From Chaunax sp. Z400 (taxonomy: Eukaryota > Chordata > Actinopteri > Lophiiformes > Chaunacidae): a stretch of DNA of 64,000 nucleotides. The stretch is taken from assembly GCA_037577475.1 (NCBI GenBank), contig CM075202.1:23776229-23840228 (forward strand), read 5' to 3'. How positions within the stretch are numbered: the first letter of the stretch is position 1; the number at the start of each line of letters is the position of its first letter. This document shows positions 52,461 through 64,000 of this stretch, piece after piece. The notes under the pieces are model-generated. The model was not told the DNA's origin. It made no database searches and saw only the letters and a program-made list of their open reading frames with translations. A program made the position numbers and the translations under genes.

Positions 52461-54226
52461 TTCTATGACTGTGTGCTAAGCTAGTGAAGTGCATTAAGAG
52501 GGCTGTGCCCGTAGTGCCCAGCCATCCAGGGCAGGGACCAGGAGGGCCAAGGGGCAGCCAGATCCCCCACCCCCCAAACCCCCCACCCCTGCAACAACCC
52601 CAGAACCCAGGAGGGGCACAGCCCACAGGTGCCCCCGAAGGACACAGGACAGTCCAGGGAGAGCCACCCAGTGATCCCCAAGGACGCGTCAAACCAGAGC
52701 AGAGGGGGCTCCACAGACAGTGTGCGGGGCACACATCGGACTGCACCAACAACACAGGCCCCCCGGCCCCGACCACGGTGCGCACGGACAACCAAGATGA
52801 AGCAAGCTGATGGGGGAGACGAGGGAGGAGGACCAGGAAGACCAAGCACAAAGGACACGTAGGGGGCCCTGGCAGACAGCGCCATCCACTGCTCGTAAGT
52901 GGGCCTCTGCCCCCCGCCCCAAGAGGAAACAGTCCCCCATGCTATTTCATACTCAGCCCCGGTAGTGATCAGAAGCTGCATGCAAAGAGAGACGCAGAGC
53001 TCGAACCTGGGACTGCAAAATAGAATAGAAGAGTTAATGATATAGATCAGTTACATTACAGTAATAATTAAGTGCCTGGTTTGGATCAATGATACTGAGT
53101 CCTGTAATGAGTGATGGTCCTGTGGTCACCTAACTCATAGACAGAATGATAATATTAATGAACAGAATAACAATAGTAACAGCATTCAGAATATCAATAA
53201 TAACATTCATAATGTTACAAGTGGTGTTATAATTGGATGGCATTCGCTTATAGACAGATGGATTTAGGTTTAATGAATTGATGAATGGAGACCACGTTTC
53301 AGTGAAATGTTTCAATTGTTTTTTTAGTGAAGCAGATATTTGCTCCATTGATATGTGTTCCAAGAGGAGATTCAACCAGTGCTTCATATTAAGAGATTGT
53401 TTATTTTTCCAATTCACTAGTATTGTTTTCTTGGCGATGACTAGACCTGTGGCTTTGACATGTTTGGTTGGAAGATTAACTGTGGTTATGTTGCCAAGTA
53501 AGCACAGGTTAGGGGATAAGGGGATCCTGCAACCCAAGGTGGAGGAAAGTTTTGTTTGACAGTAACCCAAAAATGCTGGACGGGTGAGCAAAGCCATATG
53601 GTGTGAAAGTAGGAATCTGTGGCGTTTTGAGAGCACTGAGAGCATTTGTCAGATTCAGAGAGGCCCATTTTATTAATTTTGTATTGTGTGATATGTGTTC
53701 CGGACAGGATTTTGTATTGGATGAGTTATAGGTTTGTGTTCTTTGTCATTGAAAATGCATTTTTACATATCTGGTCCCAGCAGTCTGGGTCTGATGGTAG
53801 TATTCCACCAGGCGGTCAGATTCGAGGATATCAGTGGATTTTTGAAACAGTTATGGCGTTTAATGGATGCAGTGATAAAGGGGAAGTCTGAGAGTTTAAT
53901 GTTGTTACAGTCTATTTGCTCTATTTCAGTCCAAGACTTGTGGGCTTCAGTTGGGTGAATCCATCTAACAAGATATTGTACCTGATTAGCTAAAGAGTAG
54001 TGCAAAACATTTGGTGCATCTTTTTTGAAGGGTGGAGAGACTGATTTTAGCTTTTTTGTCTTTCCAGTAAAACTTTATGATGACGGAGTCTAAAGACTGA
54101 AACCACTCAGTTGTGGGTTTGAATGGGATCATATTAAAGAGATAATTGATTTGGGGTAGAATTTTCATTTTGACAGTGGCTATACATCCTAATGAAGAGA
54201 TGGGGAGATTATTCCAGAGCTTTCAG

Positions 54227-56213
54227 GTGTAGGGTTAAAAGGGTGTTAAAGATCGTAGTTATGATCAAAATGATCATATATTAATTATCACATTATAAAG
54301 CTATTAATTAATCAGACAGGGTTATTAAAAGAATACCTCGAGGAGCACCACCTTCCTAAAGCTATATTCCTAAGGTCGGAAGGATTCCCTAAGAAAGCTG
54401 TGAATATAACCCAGATTAATTAATTACTAAATAATAGCGTTTAATCAGTCTCAAATGAAGGAAATTAAGTCCTCTATCGCAAGAACTAATGATTCCAGCC
54501 ATCAACACAGAAACTTAGATTGGGTCTAAAAGAATCCATTTTATTATCAAGTTGTAATTTCACACAGCACACAGGAACAAGCTAAAACTAAATTCAATAC
54601 GGGATTATAACACAGAAAGATAGTTAAACGAAATCAAAGTGAAAGAGAGAGAATCAGACATAACTATAACAAAACAAAATGATAGCGTGGTGATGTGAAC
54701 CAAACTAAGGGGTTCTAAGGGAAGTTTTGAAGGGAAACTAATTTAGATAAATTGCGGATAATAATGCCAGATTAGCCATGACGCTTTCCAAGACACAGAG
54801 ATGTTCGGGTTAGCCTACTTTTCAGCCGGTTTCCGGGGCAGAGACGAGAGCGCACTCTGGCGAGTCATCAGGAGGCGGTCACCGACCGGATACTCGCGGA
54901 GGATGCTGTTCGAAGTCCACCGGATCCTAGTCCCGAATCTCAGATGTTGAAGGGTCGCAGGGCGTCGTCGCTGGCTGGCGGCTTTGTTAACTCTTGACTC
55001 AACGGTCGTGTTCAGCTTGGCCGTGCTTTAACGGCGTTGAAGCGAGTTAACTTGGTTGAATTTAACAGAGTTTAAGGTTAAGGTTACCAGGCTCTGCGCA
55101 GCCTTTGTAACTATCACCTACGGGATAATGCAGCTCAAAGAAGGGCTTAGTGAATTACCCAGGCGTGAGTAATCCACAGGTAAGCTTCAAATAAGTTAGT
55201 TGAAGTGAAGAAATTCAACTATTAGCAGAGATCGTAGGAAAGGAATGCTATCTAACTGTATAAGCTAAGTCTAAAAGCAGGGTATAAAGAATTCTCTTCT
55301 GCTGCAGCAGGAGGGCACGGGTCTTATTCACGGGGTCACAGGGACCTCCACGTTCAGGAGTCAGAGTTCATGTCTGGTGGAGGTAGGAGCAAGAGAGCGA
55401 GCGGCTTCGCGCCGTGGCTTTTGAAGTCTCACAGCTGCCGGAAGTAAGGGCGTGTTCTATTCTACTGTAAGATACGAGGTCACATCACCAGCTGACATAG
55501 AAACAATGGGCGAGACATCTGAGTCCCTCCACTAGAAGGAGGCATCGAAGCACACATGCAATAACAGTAACTCAAATGGACACAGGCAGAAAATCATCAC
55601 TGTGTGCTTCAAAACAGGAAACACATTATATGAAGGAGTAAAAACACACAATAATAAAGAAAACATCAAAAATGATCCATCAGAAAATGTTTTAGAGTTC
55701 AGTTTTTCAGAAATCATGCTTTTACAGTCATGAACACATTTCTTCTCTTGCTTCCGTGATGAGAGGAAGAGGAGAAGAGGCAGGAGGGATGGTGAACATT
55801 TATGCATAGATGGTTGGTTGGATTGTCATTTTTTTTATTGATCCATTAATTTCCAGATTCCGAAACCATGCAGGATTTTGGATCCTGTAATTTGGAGTGG
55901 AAAGCAGTCTCATTGTCTCTTGCGTTGCAGGCTGATACCCTGGTGTGTCTCTGGTACTCAGCAAGGGGTCAGGAGGAGAACCCAGGTCCTCTTTGATATG
56001 TTAAAGGAGGGCAGATGTTGTGTTGATACAGACCCCAAGGTGTGATTACGGGTGTTATCTTTATGTGAATTGTGGGGTTGTAACTCCACAATGATGAGCA
56101 GATTGTTGATCAAAGCGAATGACCATGTTTGATCATTCAAGCAAGGCAACACTAAAGCTGAAGTCGCAGGACATGGTGAGGTGGGGGTCGACTGACCTAC
56201 CCTCACCCTACAC
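54227..56213. mobile_element. Unrecognised 2-kb insertion in the L1 with GTGTAGGG/CCCTACAC ends
   Basis: L1 coding sequence stops at 54226 and resumes at 56214 without loss of order. The insertion starts GTGTAGGGTTAAAAGGG and ends CCCTCACCCTACAC, so the 8 terminal bases are inverted repeats. It contains an AT-rich left half (54240-54780), a GC/CpG-richer centre (54820-55460), and no coding region that I recognise. TGTTAAAGATC near 54249 resembles an LTR start, so an LTR within a DNA element is possible. Confidence 0.55.
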
Positions 56214-57130
56214 AGGTCTCTGCTGATCTTATCTAGAAGTGGAGTGAAGTTCATGTGAACTAGCTCAGATAGTTTGGGGGAGATGTTTATACCCAGGTAT
56301 TTGATATTACCTGTAGGGAAAGGAAAGTGTGGGTCTTGGTCTGCAGGATTCCATGAGTTCTCTGTTATCGAAGTATTGTTGATTTCGACCAATTAATAGA
56401 GTAATCCGAGAGTTGTGAAAAAGTTGTTATAAGTTTCATGACTTCCTGTAATGACTTTGTGGGTTGTTGTAGATAGAGTAGTAGTATCATCGGCATATAA
56501 ATAAATTTTGTGTTTTGATATAGGAGAGCAGACATCTTTGATGTTAAGGTTTTGATGTATTGCAGTAGCTAGTGGTTCGATGAGTGTCGCAAATAGTAAA
56601 GGAGAGAATGGGCATCCTTCTCTGGTCCCTCTCTGTAGAGTAAAACTATGTGATGTAATCCTGTTAGTGGTGACTGTGGCCTTTGGCGAGTTGTATAGAG
56701 CATTTATTCAATGGTTAACAAACCATTGAATAAATGACTCTACAAATCCAAATTTGTGTAGAACAGTGAAGAGAAAGGACCAATTAACTTTGTCAAATGA
56801 TTTTCTGCATTGAGTGACATTACTATTGCTTTAGTGTTGTTACGCTGTGCCATATTAATAAGGTTTAAAAGTCTTCTAACATTGTTGGTGGAATGTCGAC
56901 CATTGATAAATCCTGTTTGATCATTGTGAATAATTGAGGGGATTCTTGTTTCCAGTCTGGATGCAAGTGCCTTAGCAATAATTTTAATGTCAGTATTAAT
57001 TAATGACAAAGGACAGTAGCTAGAGAGGAGGGTAGGGTCTGGTTTTAATAATAGTTTTATTGCTGCAGTATTCATCTGGGAGGAAATCTGACCACTGCAG
57101 CTTTTTGGGCGCAATGTGCGTCCAGCTGCA

Positions 57131-57858
57131 CCAACAAGCCGCAACTATGCTGAGATTCGAGAGAAGCTCAGCTCACGTCTGACCTGGCGTAAAGAAGAGC
57201 TGCCTCAGCATCAAGATTCAGAACTTCTCTTTCCTTCTCCCCCTTCTTCTTTAAACACTCATGTCTCATTAATTCATGTTACTAACTTGACTTCTTCTTT
57301 GAGTCTTTGTGCTCCCTCACCGTGGACCGATCTACTGCTGAGACCATGGTTAACACCCTCTGACATCATCATCATCATTACCATTATTATTATTACTCTT
57401 ACTATTACTATCATCATCATTATTAATATTATCATTATCAGTGTTATATATATGTATAGTATAATCCCTCTATTATTGTAGCTGTTATTATTATTGTGGT
57501 TGAACATGTCTGTGTCCCTGTCCCCCACTCCCTCCCTCCTCCTCCCTTTCCCCCTCTCCCTCTCTCCCTCACCCTACGCCTCTCTCTCTCTCTCCGAACC
57601 TTTCTCTATCCCTCTCACCCCAACCGGTCAAAGCAGAGGCTCTGCCCACCTTGAGTCTCGGATCTGCTCAACATTTCTGCCTTTTTAAAAAAGGCAGTTT
57701 TTCGTTGCCACTGTCGCCAAGTGGTGCTCATGGAGGATTGTTGGGTCTCTTTAGAATAAAGAGCCGGTCTAAACCTGCTCTTTTTGGAAAGTGCCTTGAT
57801 ATAACTTTTGCTGTGATTTGGTGCTATACAAATAAATTGAATTAAATTGAATTGTTTT
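57131..57858 (+). mobile_element. L2 3' terminal fragment inserted in the L1
   Basis: Carries the L2 3' UTR microsatellite (CATCATCATTACCATTATTA type, 57365-57440), the CT-rich part and the 3' end TGGTGCTATACAAATAAATT then GAATT repeats. L1 coding sequence flanks it on both sides. Confidence 0.85.
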
Positions 57859-58062
57859 TATTTCCGTCACCATCCTGAAGAATAGTGGCGACCATTGACC
57901 AAAAGGGTTTTTATTTAGGAATTCTGCAGGGAAGCCATCCAGGCCTGGTGCCTTGTTGCTAGGCATTCGTTTTAAAGCACTGTGTAACTCATTAATGGAT
58001 AGAAGTGCATCTAGGACATCTATATGTTCTTTGCATAATTGGGGTAGATTTAAGTCTTCGAG

Positions 58063-59717
58063 GAATGATTGTAGTCATAGTCATAGTCATAGTCACATGG
58101 TCATAGTTATACAAAGAGATCATAAACCCTGTCATAGCCTGCTACTCAGAGGGTTTTCTACCCCTTTGTTAATTGATAATCTTCCCTCCATCCATCATTT
58201 TAGAAGCCGCTGACAGTGAGGACAGAGCAGCAGTCAATCACTGGGATGACACAGAGACACATAATCATTCACACTAACACCTGTGGGAACAGCAGCCCAA
58301 CCTGTTTGAAGAGAGGGAGGAAAGCACAGGCCCAGCGTTTTATCTTTCATTGTTTTTCTGATCAGCACGCCAGGAGATGTGAACTGCAGCCCTCACACGA
58401 CAGCCACACAATCTGTATCTATGTCAGATAGGATGTGTTGTAGCAGCATCACAGGTCCCTGCATGATCATCTGGACTCACTGAGCCATAGCAGCTGCACT
58501 CAGTCTGTCTCTCTGAAGGCTGCAGCTCTCAGCTCATGCATCAGCGTGCTGTGCTTTATCCTGTCAATTATCAGCCAGGGTTTCTCTGCTCCTGAGGTCC
58601 ATCGCTGTCCAGGCCAAACAAAACATGTGTTACAAAGCTGCTGAATGGGTGCCTGTGAGCATTTGTCCATGAAAAGTCCCAGATCAACATGAGCGCACTC
58701 CATGTGCCGAGGCTACAGTCCTCCAGGGGCAGCCTTGGGCTACATTCCTGACTGTGGCCCTTTGCAGAATGTCTTCCCCACAAGCTCTCTCTCCCACATT
58801 TCCTGTCAACAAATCTTTGGTTGTCCTATCAATTAAAGGCAATTAAATGCCCCTCCAAAAAAACTTTAAAAACCAAAAAAAGAAAAGTCCCAGATCAAAT
58901 GAAGATCTGTTCATGTGTCAACTAGCTTTCAAGCCTCATGAAGGTTTTGTATTTTGGATAAATTTTGTTTCCAATTAATTTCCTCACATTGAGTTTGAGA
59001 GATTTGGCACCAAACATCCAAATAATGGCCGGGAACATTTTCCTTGAGAGGGCTGTACACTAATCTCAGTCAGTAGTTGCTTCAGACATGCTCCTCTTCC
59101 TGTCATGCAAAACAGAAAACAAACCCACAAAGAACAAAAAAACCTCACCATCCATCCTGAGTGACACTTGATTGGCTGCAGTGACACCTGGTGAGGTATT
59201 TCAATCATCATGAGTTATTAATGGTGTTCATGTCTTCTTCATAGGTTAGTCTGCAGGTAAAGGGACAAGTCAAAAACACTGAACAGTCACAGCAGAGCGT
59301 GTCATCTGTGATGTAATGAAGGATTGCTTTTTTATGACTTCATGATGTTTAGGTAAGCTAAGCTGATAAATAACTATTGTGACAGAATAGTGAAGTCTCA
59401 TGAAGTCATCCCTTATCTTTGTGACCCCTAAAATAAAGTCAGATTAGATGCAACTGATACCGTCATTTTGGACTCATCATTATATATTTAACAACAGAGC
59501 AGGGCACCACTTTATATTTATAAGGGCCACAAACATGATGAAGTCATGAAAAACTTTCACTGCTGTCAGTAATTAAGCCTTCAGTTGTAGCTAAAAAACA
59601 CCAGAGATGTGGTGTGTGAGAGAACACTCTTCTTTGTTGGTATCATTTCCAACTCAGCACTGTTATCCAACAGAGAGAGCACTCAGTCTGGTGACAAGGT
59701 GACAAATATTAAATACG
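58063..59717. other. 5' intron sequence, no gene recognised
   Basis: A TCATAG hexamer repeat lies at 58073-58098. The remainder shows no repeat copies within the window and no exon; it may be native kcnk10 intron. Confidence 0.4.
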
Positions 59718-61012
59718 AATATTTAATCTGCATTAAAGGAACCGCATTAAGATTGCATTATTTATTAGATCGATCTCAGTTTGTACATGTTAACAATGAA
59801 TCCTCCATGCACAACAAAGTTAATCATGGAGTCCCTCAGGGTTCTTTGCTTGGACCAATATTGTTCACCTATATATGCTCCCGTTAGGTAATATTATCAG
59901 GAAACACTCCATTAATTTCCATTGTTATGCAGATGACACAACCAGGTGAAACTAATAAACTAATTAAACTTCAGGCATGTCTTACGGATATAACAAACTG
60001 GATGACGTCCAGTTTTCTGTTACTCAATTCTGGCAAAACGGAGGTTATTGTGCTGGACTCTAAACATCTCAGAAACACACTATCTAATGATATAACCACT
60101 ATGGATGACATTACCTTGGCCTCCAGCATTACCTTGGCCTTCAGCTCCACCATGAGGAATCTGGGAGTTATGTTTGATCAGGATATGTCCTTTAATTCCC
60201 ATATAAAACACATTTCTAGGACTGCCTTCTTTCACTTGCATAATATATAAAAAATCATTCTGTCTCAAAAAGATGCAGAAAAATTAATTCATGCATTTGT
60301 TTCTTCCAGGCTGGATTATTGTAATTCCCTATTATAAGGCTGTCCCAACAAGTCTCTAAAGACTCTCCAGCTGATCCAGAATGCTGCTGCACGTGTTCTG
60401 ACCAGAACTAGTATCAGAGATCATATCTCTCCTGTATCAGCCTCTCTGCATTGGCTCCCTGTAAAATCCAGAATAGAACTTAAAATCCTTCTCCTCACGT
60501 ACAAAGCCCTTAATGGTCAGGCACCAACATATCTTCAGGAGCTCGTAGTACCCTACTACCCATCTAGAACATTACGCTTCCTGGATGCAGGGTTACTTGT
60601 GATCCCTAGAGTCTCCAAAAGTAGAACGGGAGCCAGAGCCTTCAGTTATCAGGCTCCTCTCCTGTGGAACCATCTTCCAGTCTGGGTCCTGCAGGCAGAC
60701 ACCCTCTCTACATTTAAGCCTACAAGTAGGCTTAAATCTTTCCTTTTGATAAAGCTTAGAATTAAGGCTGGCTTAGACTAGTCTTTAGCTCTGCTGCTAT
60801 AGGCCTAGACTGCTGGGGGACTTCCCATGATGCACTGAGCTTCTCTCTCTTCCTCTCCCCCTTCTTCTTTACACACTCATGTCTCATTAATTCATGTTAC
60901 TAACTTGACTTCTTCCCTGGAGTCTTTGTGCTTTCTCATCCTGCAGGTCATTGGGACCGGTCTACTGCTGGGATCATGGTTGACACCCTCTGACATCATC
61001 ATCATCAACAAC

Positions 61013-61059
<47 letters not shown>

Positions 61060-61085
61060 CAGTGTTGCTATTGTGGTAGCTATTA

Positions 61086-61559
61086 TATACTGAGAAACAG
61101 TGGAAACGCATCATTTTAAAAACCCTGTAATTTCTATACACTAGCCCTAATCTACTGAAACACTGATTGATTCAGTGATTCACTGAATAGACTTTTTTAA
61201 GTACCCACAACCAAAACATGTTATATCATGAATAACCATCATTTAGTCATAACATAGAAATAACAGTCATTGGTGCATTTCAGAGTAAACAATGATGTTG
61301 GTGAGATTATTTTCTGCATGATTGAAAAGACCTGGTCAAGGTGATAATTTTCTGGGTCTAATTAATGTCCTACTGAAACAACTGATGATGTCACATTTCC
61401 TGAAAAACTTACGTGAACAGGCAGTTGGGATGCTGATGGTCGGAACTATGCAGACACGTGCAGCACAGTGATGTGTGAACCATAATTTGCCTTTGATATT
61501 TAATATGAACAGGATGGCATGACATAAAAAAATATGCGTTTCTACTGTTGGTCAGTATA
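61086..61559 (+). mobile_element. Tc1-derived MITE (internal deletion copy of the 4082-5246 family)
   Basis: 474 bp with the same terminal repeats (TATACTGAGAAACAGTGGAA; right end TTCTACTGTTGGTCAGTATA). Its left 380 bp match 4082-4460 and its right 90 bp match 5160-5246; about 700 bp of transposase are deleted at one junction near 61470. Confidence 0.85.
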
Positions 61560-61621
61560 AATACAACTAATTGCAATATTTGTATTATTGTTATTGCTTT
61601 AGGTCTGTGTCTCAGTTCCTA

Positions 61622-61668
61622 GTGTGTGCGCGTGTGTGTGTGTGTGTGTGGGGGGGGGCGGGCGGGCG

Positions 61669-61705
<37 letters not shown>
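61622..61705. repeat. (TG)n-(G)n-(CA)n compound repeat
   Basis: TG repeats, a G-rich centre with CGGGCGGGCGG, then AC repeats; the flanking TG and CA runs are complementary and could fold. Confidence 0.9.
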
Positions 61706-61706
<1 letters not shown>

Positions 61707-62250
61707 CTCCCTCTCTCTGCCTCTCTCTCTCTCCCCATCTAGCTCCCAATCTTTCTCTCTCTCTATCTCTGTCACCCCAACCAGAGGCTCCTCCCACCTT
61801 GAGTCCATATTTGTTGGTTTTTAGCCTTTAAAAACAAAATTTTGACTGCAGTCAGAAACTGTTTGACACACAGAGGAAAAGTCTCACCTCCTGACCGATA
61901 CACAATGCTGACATTCAATTAAAAATGTAACAACATGAACAATCCTCACATAATTCAACCATATCTGCATCAAACAATATAATGACATTAAATTACATTT
62001 ACATATTTATGTATTTAGGCTCTAACAAATAAATACAGACTATATCCACAATCAGAGGCAGGCCTATACATTATGAAATATATATGTGCTGTTTTTACTT
62101 TTGACTGAACTTTATTTTACTTTATTTTGTGATAAAACATTGAGTGTCTCTGATTCTGACTCTATAGCAGGGTGAAAGTATATGTAGAAATCTGAACATT
62201 TTTCTACATAGAAATTCTGTGTAATGGTAATTCAATGTTTGTGGTGAAAG

Positions 62251-62316
62251 ATATTTACACACAATTCACCCCCGTTTATGCTACTTTTTTGTGCGCCGCA
62301 ACCTTTTATAAATGAG
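62251..62316. repeat. Harbinger-like terminal fragment
   Basis: CCTTTTATAAATGAGACCCC resembles the Harbinger right end at 50640-50662; the matching left end was not found. Confidence 0.4.
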
Positions 62317-62386
62317 ACCCCTGATCTTTGAAAGTGCCTTGATATAACTTGTTGTGATTTGGTGCTGTATAAATAAGTTGAAATTG

Positions 62387-63240
62387 AAACTGGGCTGTCT
62401 GGCCATGGGACTACAGATGGAAAATAGCTTTTGGCTATATCTAGTGCAATAAATGGATTGTGTAAAGCCGGTCAGTGTAAAAGGGAGGATCGCAGCTTGT
62501 GGGTTTTGTTCTCAAGGACTGAAGAAGGTAAGAGGTAAGAGGAATAGGATGTTACCCAGACATTTCTCTCTTTTTAATGATAACTGCAGGACAACGACTG
62601 CGAAAGCTCTTTTCTCAATCTGGTTGTCCTTTTTCACAGTCAGAAATCCCTGATGGATTATGGGAAAATTGGCCCCAGGTGAGGTTTTAATGCAACACAC
62701 ATTTCCACTGACAGTGAGTGATAATGTTAATCATTTATCAACAGGACCAGGACCTTGAGGACATCCCCTCCTACCGTGAATACAAAAAGACTGCACCTAC
62801 AGAAGAAACATCCAGGTGACAGCGTGTTGCGTTGAAACGTCTACCAATTGAACTAAATTGAACTGAACTGAATTGCTTTGGGTAACTACGACGAGACAAA
62901 CCCATTTCATTATTTCACACCCTGTGGCACGAACTGTTAAACGACAATACTCTTCTGTTTCAACCACAGCGTTTTTATTCAACACCACCATTCACCACGA
63001 CAGAACAACGACAACTCTTCCTGTCAGCCACCCTTCCACAATAAGAGATCCCCTCTTACTCTTCAGTATAAGATGACATGAACAACAATATGAGGGGAAA
63101 TTGTGTAACTGGATATAACAGTGAGTAGGGGTATACCTATTTAAAAATATAAACTTCTGAACATTAACACGAACCCTCGCATGAGAGAACAGATCCAAAC
63201 CAGTATGGAACACCACCAGTTTTTACGCAAAACCAGGAGA
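62387..63240. other. 5' intron sequence, nothing recognised
   Basis: A short TTGAACT-type tail lies at 62838-62876; otherwise no feature is supported. Confidence 0.35.
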
Positions 63241-63399
63241 GGCTCCACTCAGTCTTCACACACTGTGAAAACACCCCCAGTAGAATGTTTGCAGCATTCC
63301 ACACCATCTCTAACTCCAGTTCTCATCCCCTCCTGCTCCCAGTGGACACACGACTGCAGTCAGCACATGGAGAGTACCAGGATTAGCTGCTGAGACTTC

Positions 63400-63725
63400 C
63401 TGCTGTGAGGATGTGGTGTGGCAAAGACACCTACCTGTGTCAACATGAGTGGTGCTGAGGTGGAGCAGGTCAACAGTTGGTTCCTGACAATCAGGAGCAG
63501 AGGAGCAATAAAAAAAAACATCACTTTACTGCAGGTGTTTAAAACTGCCATGAACATTGCTGGTACCCTTCTCTCGGGTTGAGGTGTCCACTGAGCCCAA
63601 AGGATACCCAACCAGCCACAGCCTGTTCACCCTGCTGCCATTTGTCAAGAGATACAGAAGTACTTGCTACCAGACTACAGATCAGCTTCTGAGACTCCTG
63701 ATCTCGTCCTCTTCACTCCACCATA
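63400..63725 (+). pseudogene. Possible Rex1-like LINE C-terminal remnant
   Basis: The plus strand encodes SHSLFTLLPFVKRYRSTCYQ, resembling the C-terminal segment of Rex1-like RTs (LFxLLPSGRRYR). Too short and broken for firm assignment. Confidence 0.35.
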
Positions 63726-64000
63726 GCATCAGTATGATCATATGTTGTACAATAACAAAGTAGATTGAGAGCTTAGTGATGTATAAATGTGGCTGCTAGG
63801 ACACAATGTGTTTGATACAGCTGCTACAGAAATAGTTTGAAAAAAGTTTGAAAAGTTTGTGTGTTTACAGTGGGTAACAGTTAACTGGAAGGTTTGTCTC
63901 TGAGGACACAGATGCCCCCCGCTATTGGAAAAATCCCTGATTTTGAGCAAACTGAAATGGTAATTGTCTGAGTTTAATTATGGCTAAAAATGAAAGAGTA

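Larger units (their letters stand above)
52461..58062 (-). mobile_element. L1-clade LINE (fish L1), degraded, with two nested insertions
   Basis: In minus-strand order: RT start SNKAPGLDGFPAEF (57965), interruption by an L2 tail, then LLKPDPTLLSSYCPLSLINT and DQTGFINGRHSTNNVRRLLN (57080-56860), then KYLGINISPKLSEL (56300), interruption 56213-54227, then NNLPISSLGCIATVKMKILP (54210-54160) and the L1 C-terminus (WKDKKAKISLSTLQK; KCSQCSQNATDSYFHTIWLC; IAKKTILVNWKN). The GC-rich 3' UTR is 53010-52461. Frames are broken throughout. Confidence 0.82.
59718..62386 (+). mobile_element. L2 LINE, RT end and 3' UTR, with later insertions
   Basis: It encodes RT pieces NHGVPQGSLLGPILF (59826), CYADDTT (59925) and the thumb (NSGKTEVIVLDS, MRNLGVMFDQDMSFN), then the C-terminus ending near 60780 with SRTGARAFSYQAPLLWNHLP. 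The ATT microsatellite, GA/CT-rich part and 3' end (TGGTGCTGTATAAATAAGTT, near 62365) follow. A Tc1-derived MITE (61086-61559) and about 500 bp of other sequence (61815-62316) interrupt the UTR. Confidence 0.82.

Noticed and set aside
52450..52981. GC-rich overlapping frames of 108-166 codons
   Set aside because: Compositional effect of the GC-rich L1 3' UTR; no domain, and L1 coding sequence ends upstream on the minus strand.
58500..59211. Minus-strand frames of 60-75 codons
   Set aside because: No domain, no splice-site support and no similarity to the channel or to the retroelements; likely chance frames.
62790..62850. Another hammerhead-like motif (GAAACGTC near 62833)
   Set aside because: No CTGANGA core or stem II precedes it at the right distance.
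40750..64000. kcnk10 M1/N-terminal exon
   Set aside because: Minus-strand sequence was scanned for the conserved M1 stretch (MKWKTV-type start, GGLVFRALE) and nothing matched, so I conclude it lies outside the window or is too diverged to see.

Overview
The window is vertebrate nuclear DNA, most likely from a ray-finned (teleost) fish. The one host gene recognised is a fragmented, intron-rich TREK-type two-pore potassium channel on the minus strand. Everything around it is intronic or flanking sequence packed with transposable element (TE) families typical of teleosts: L2, Rex1-like, RTE/Rex3-like, L1, an RLE-type LINE, a class I endogenous retrovirus, Tc1, hAT, Harbinger, a Penelope-like fragment and many microsatellites. 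No bacterial gene organisation, tRNA, rRNA or CRISPR array was found.

Host gene: five consecutive coding exons of kcnk10 (TREK-2) read from high to low coordinates: 40749-40632 (end of the cap and pore 1), 37023-36863 (filter 1 end, M2), 33195-33003 (M3 and pore 2), 18313-18171 (M4) and 8685-8017 (cytoplasmic C-tail with stop). All junctions have GT/AG sites and matching phases, and together they encode 427 residues. The N-terminal/M1 exon was not found, so the gene probably continues beyond 64000. The second selectivity filter reads GIGD, where TREK-2 normally has GFGD.

Layout from low to high coordinates. 1-8000: L2 3' end, microsatellites, a degraded Tc1 with terminal repeats, an inverted pair of a TGTCA-ended repeat, and the channel's 3' flank. 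8686-18170 (intron): L2 pieces, a 36-bp minisatellite, a nested long inverted repeat, a candidate solo LTR and a hAT MITE. 18314-33002 (intron): a Rex1-like LINE holding a MITE; an endogenous retrovirus split by an RTE/Rex3-like LINE; a Penelope GIY-YIG fragment; another LINE; a Tc1 fragment. 33196-36862: an L2 split by a Rex1-like copy, starting about 40 bp from a splice acceptor. 37024-40631: an inverted pair of hammerhead-ribozyme-like motifs. 40750-64000 (5' intron): a hAT element with an 8-bp target duplication; a Harbinger element whose transposase and Myb-like genes flank an RLE-type LINE with an uninterrupted 1040-codon ORF; an L2 5' half; an L1 carrying two insertions; and a second L2 with a Tc1-derived MITE.

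The most interesting items are the hammerhead-like inverted pair (38238-38447), the uninterrupted RLE retrotransposon ORF with YMDD and AGCTISP motifs (46136-49258), its position inside Harbinger, the 2-kb unrecognised insertion in the L1 (54227-56213), and the GIGD filter. Family assignments come from recognising protein and terminal motifs by eye; no database search was possible.
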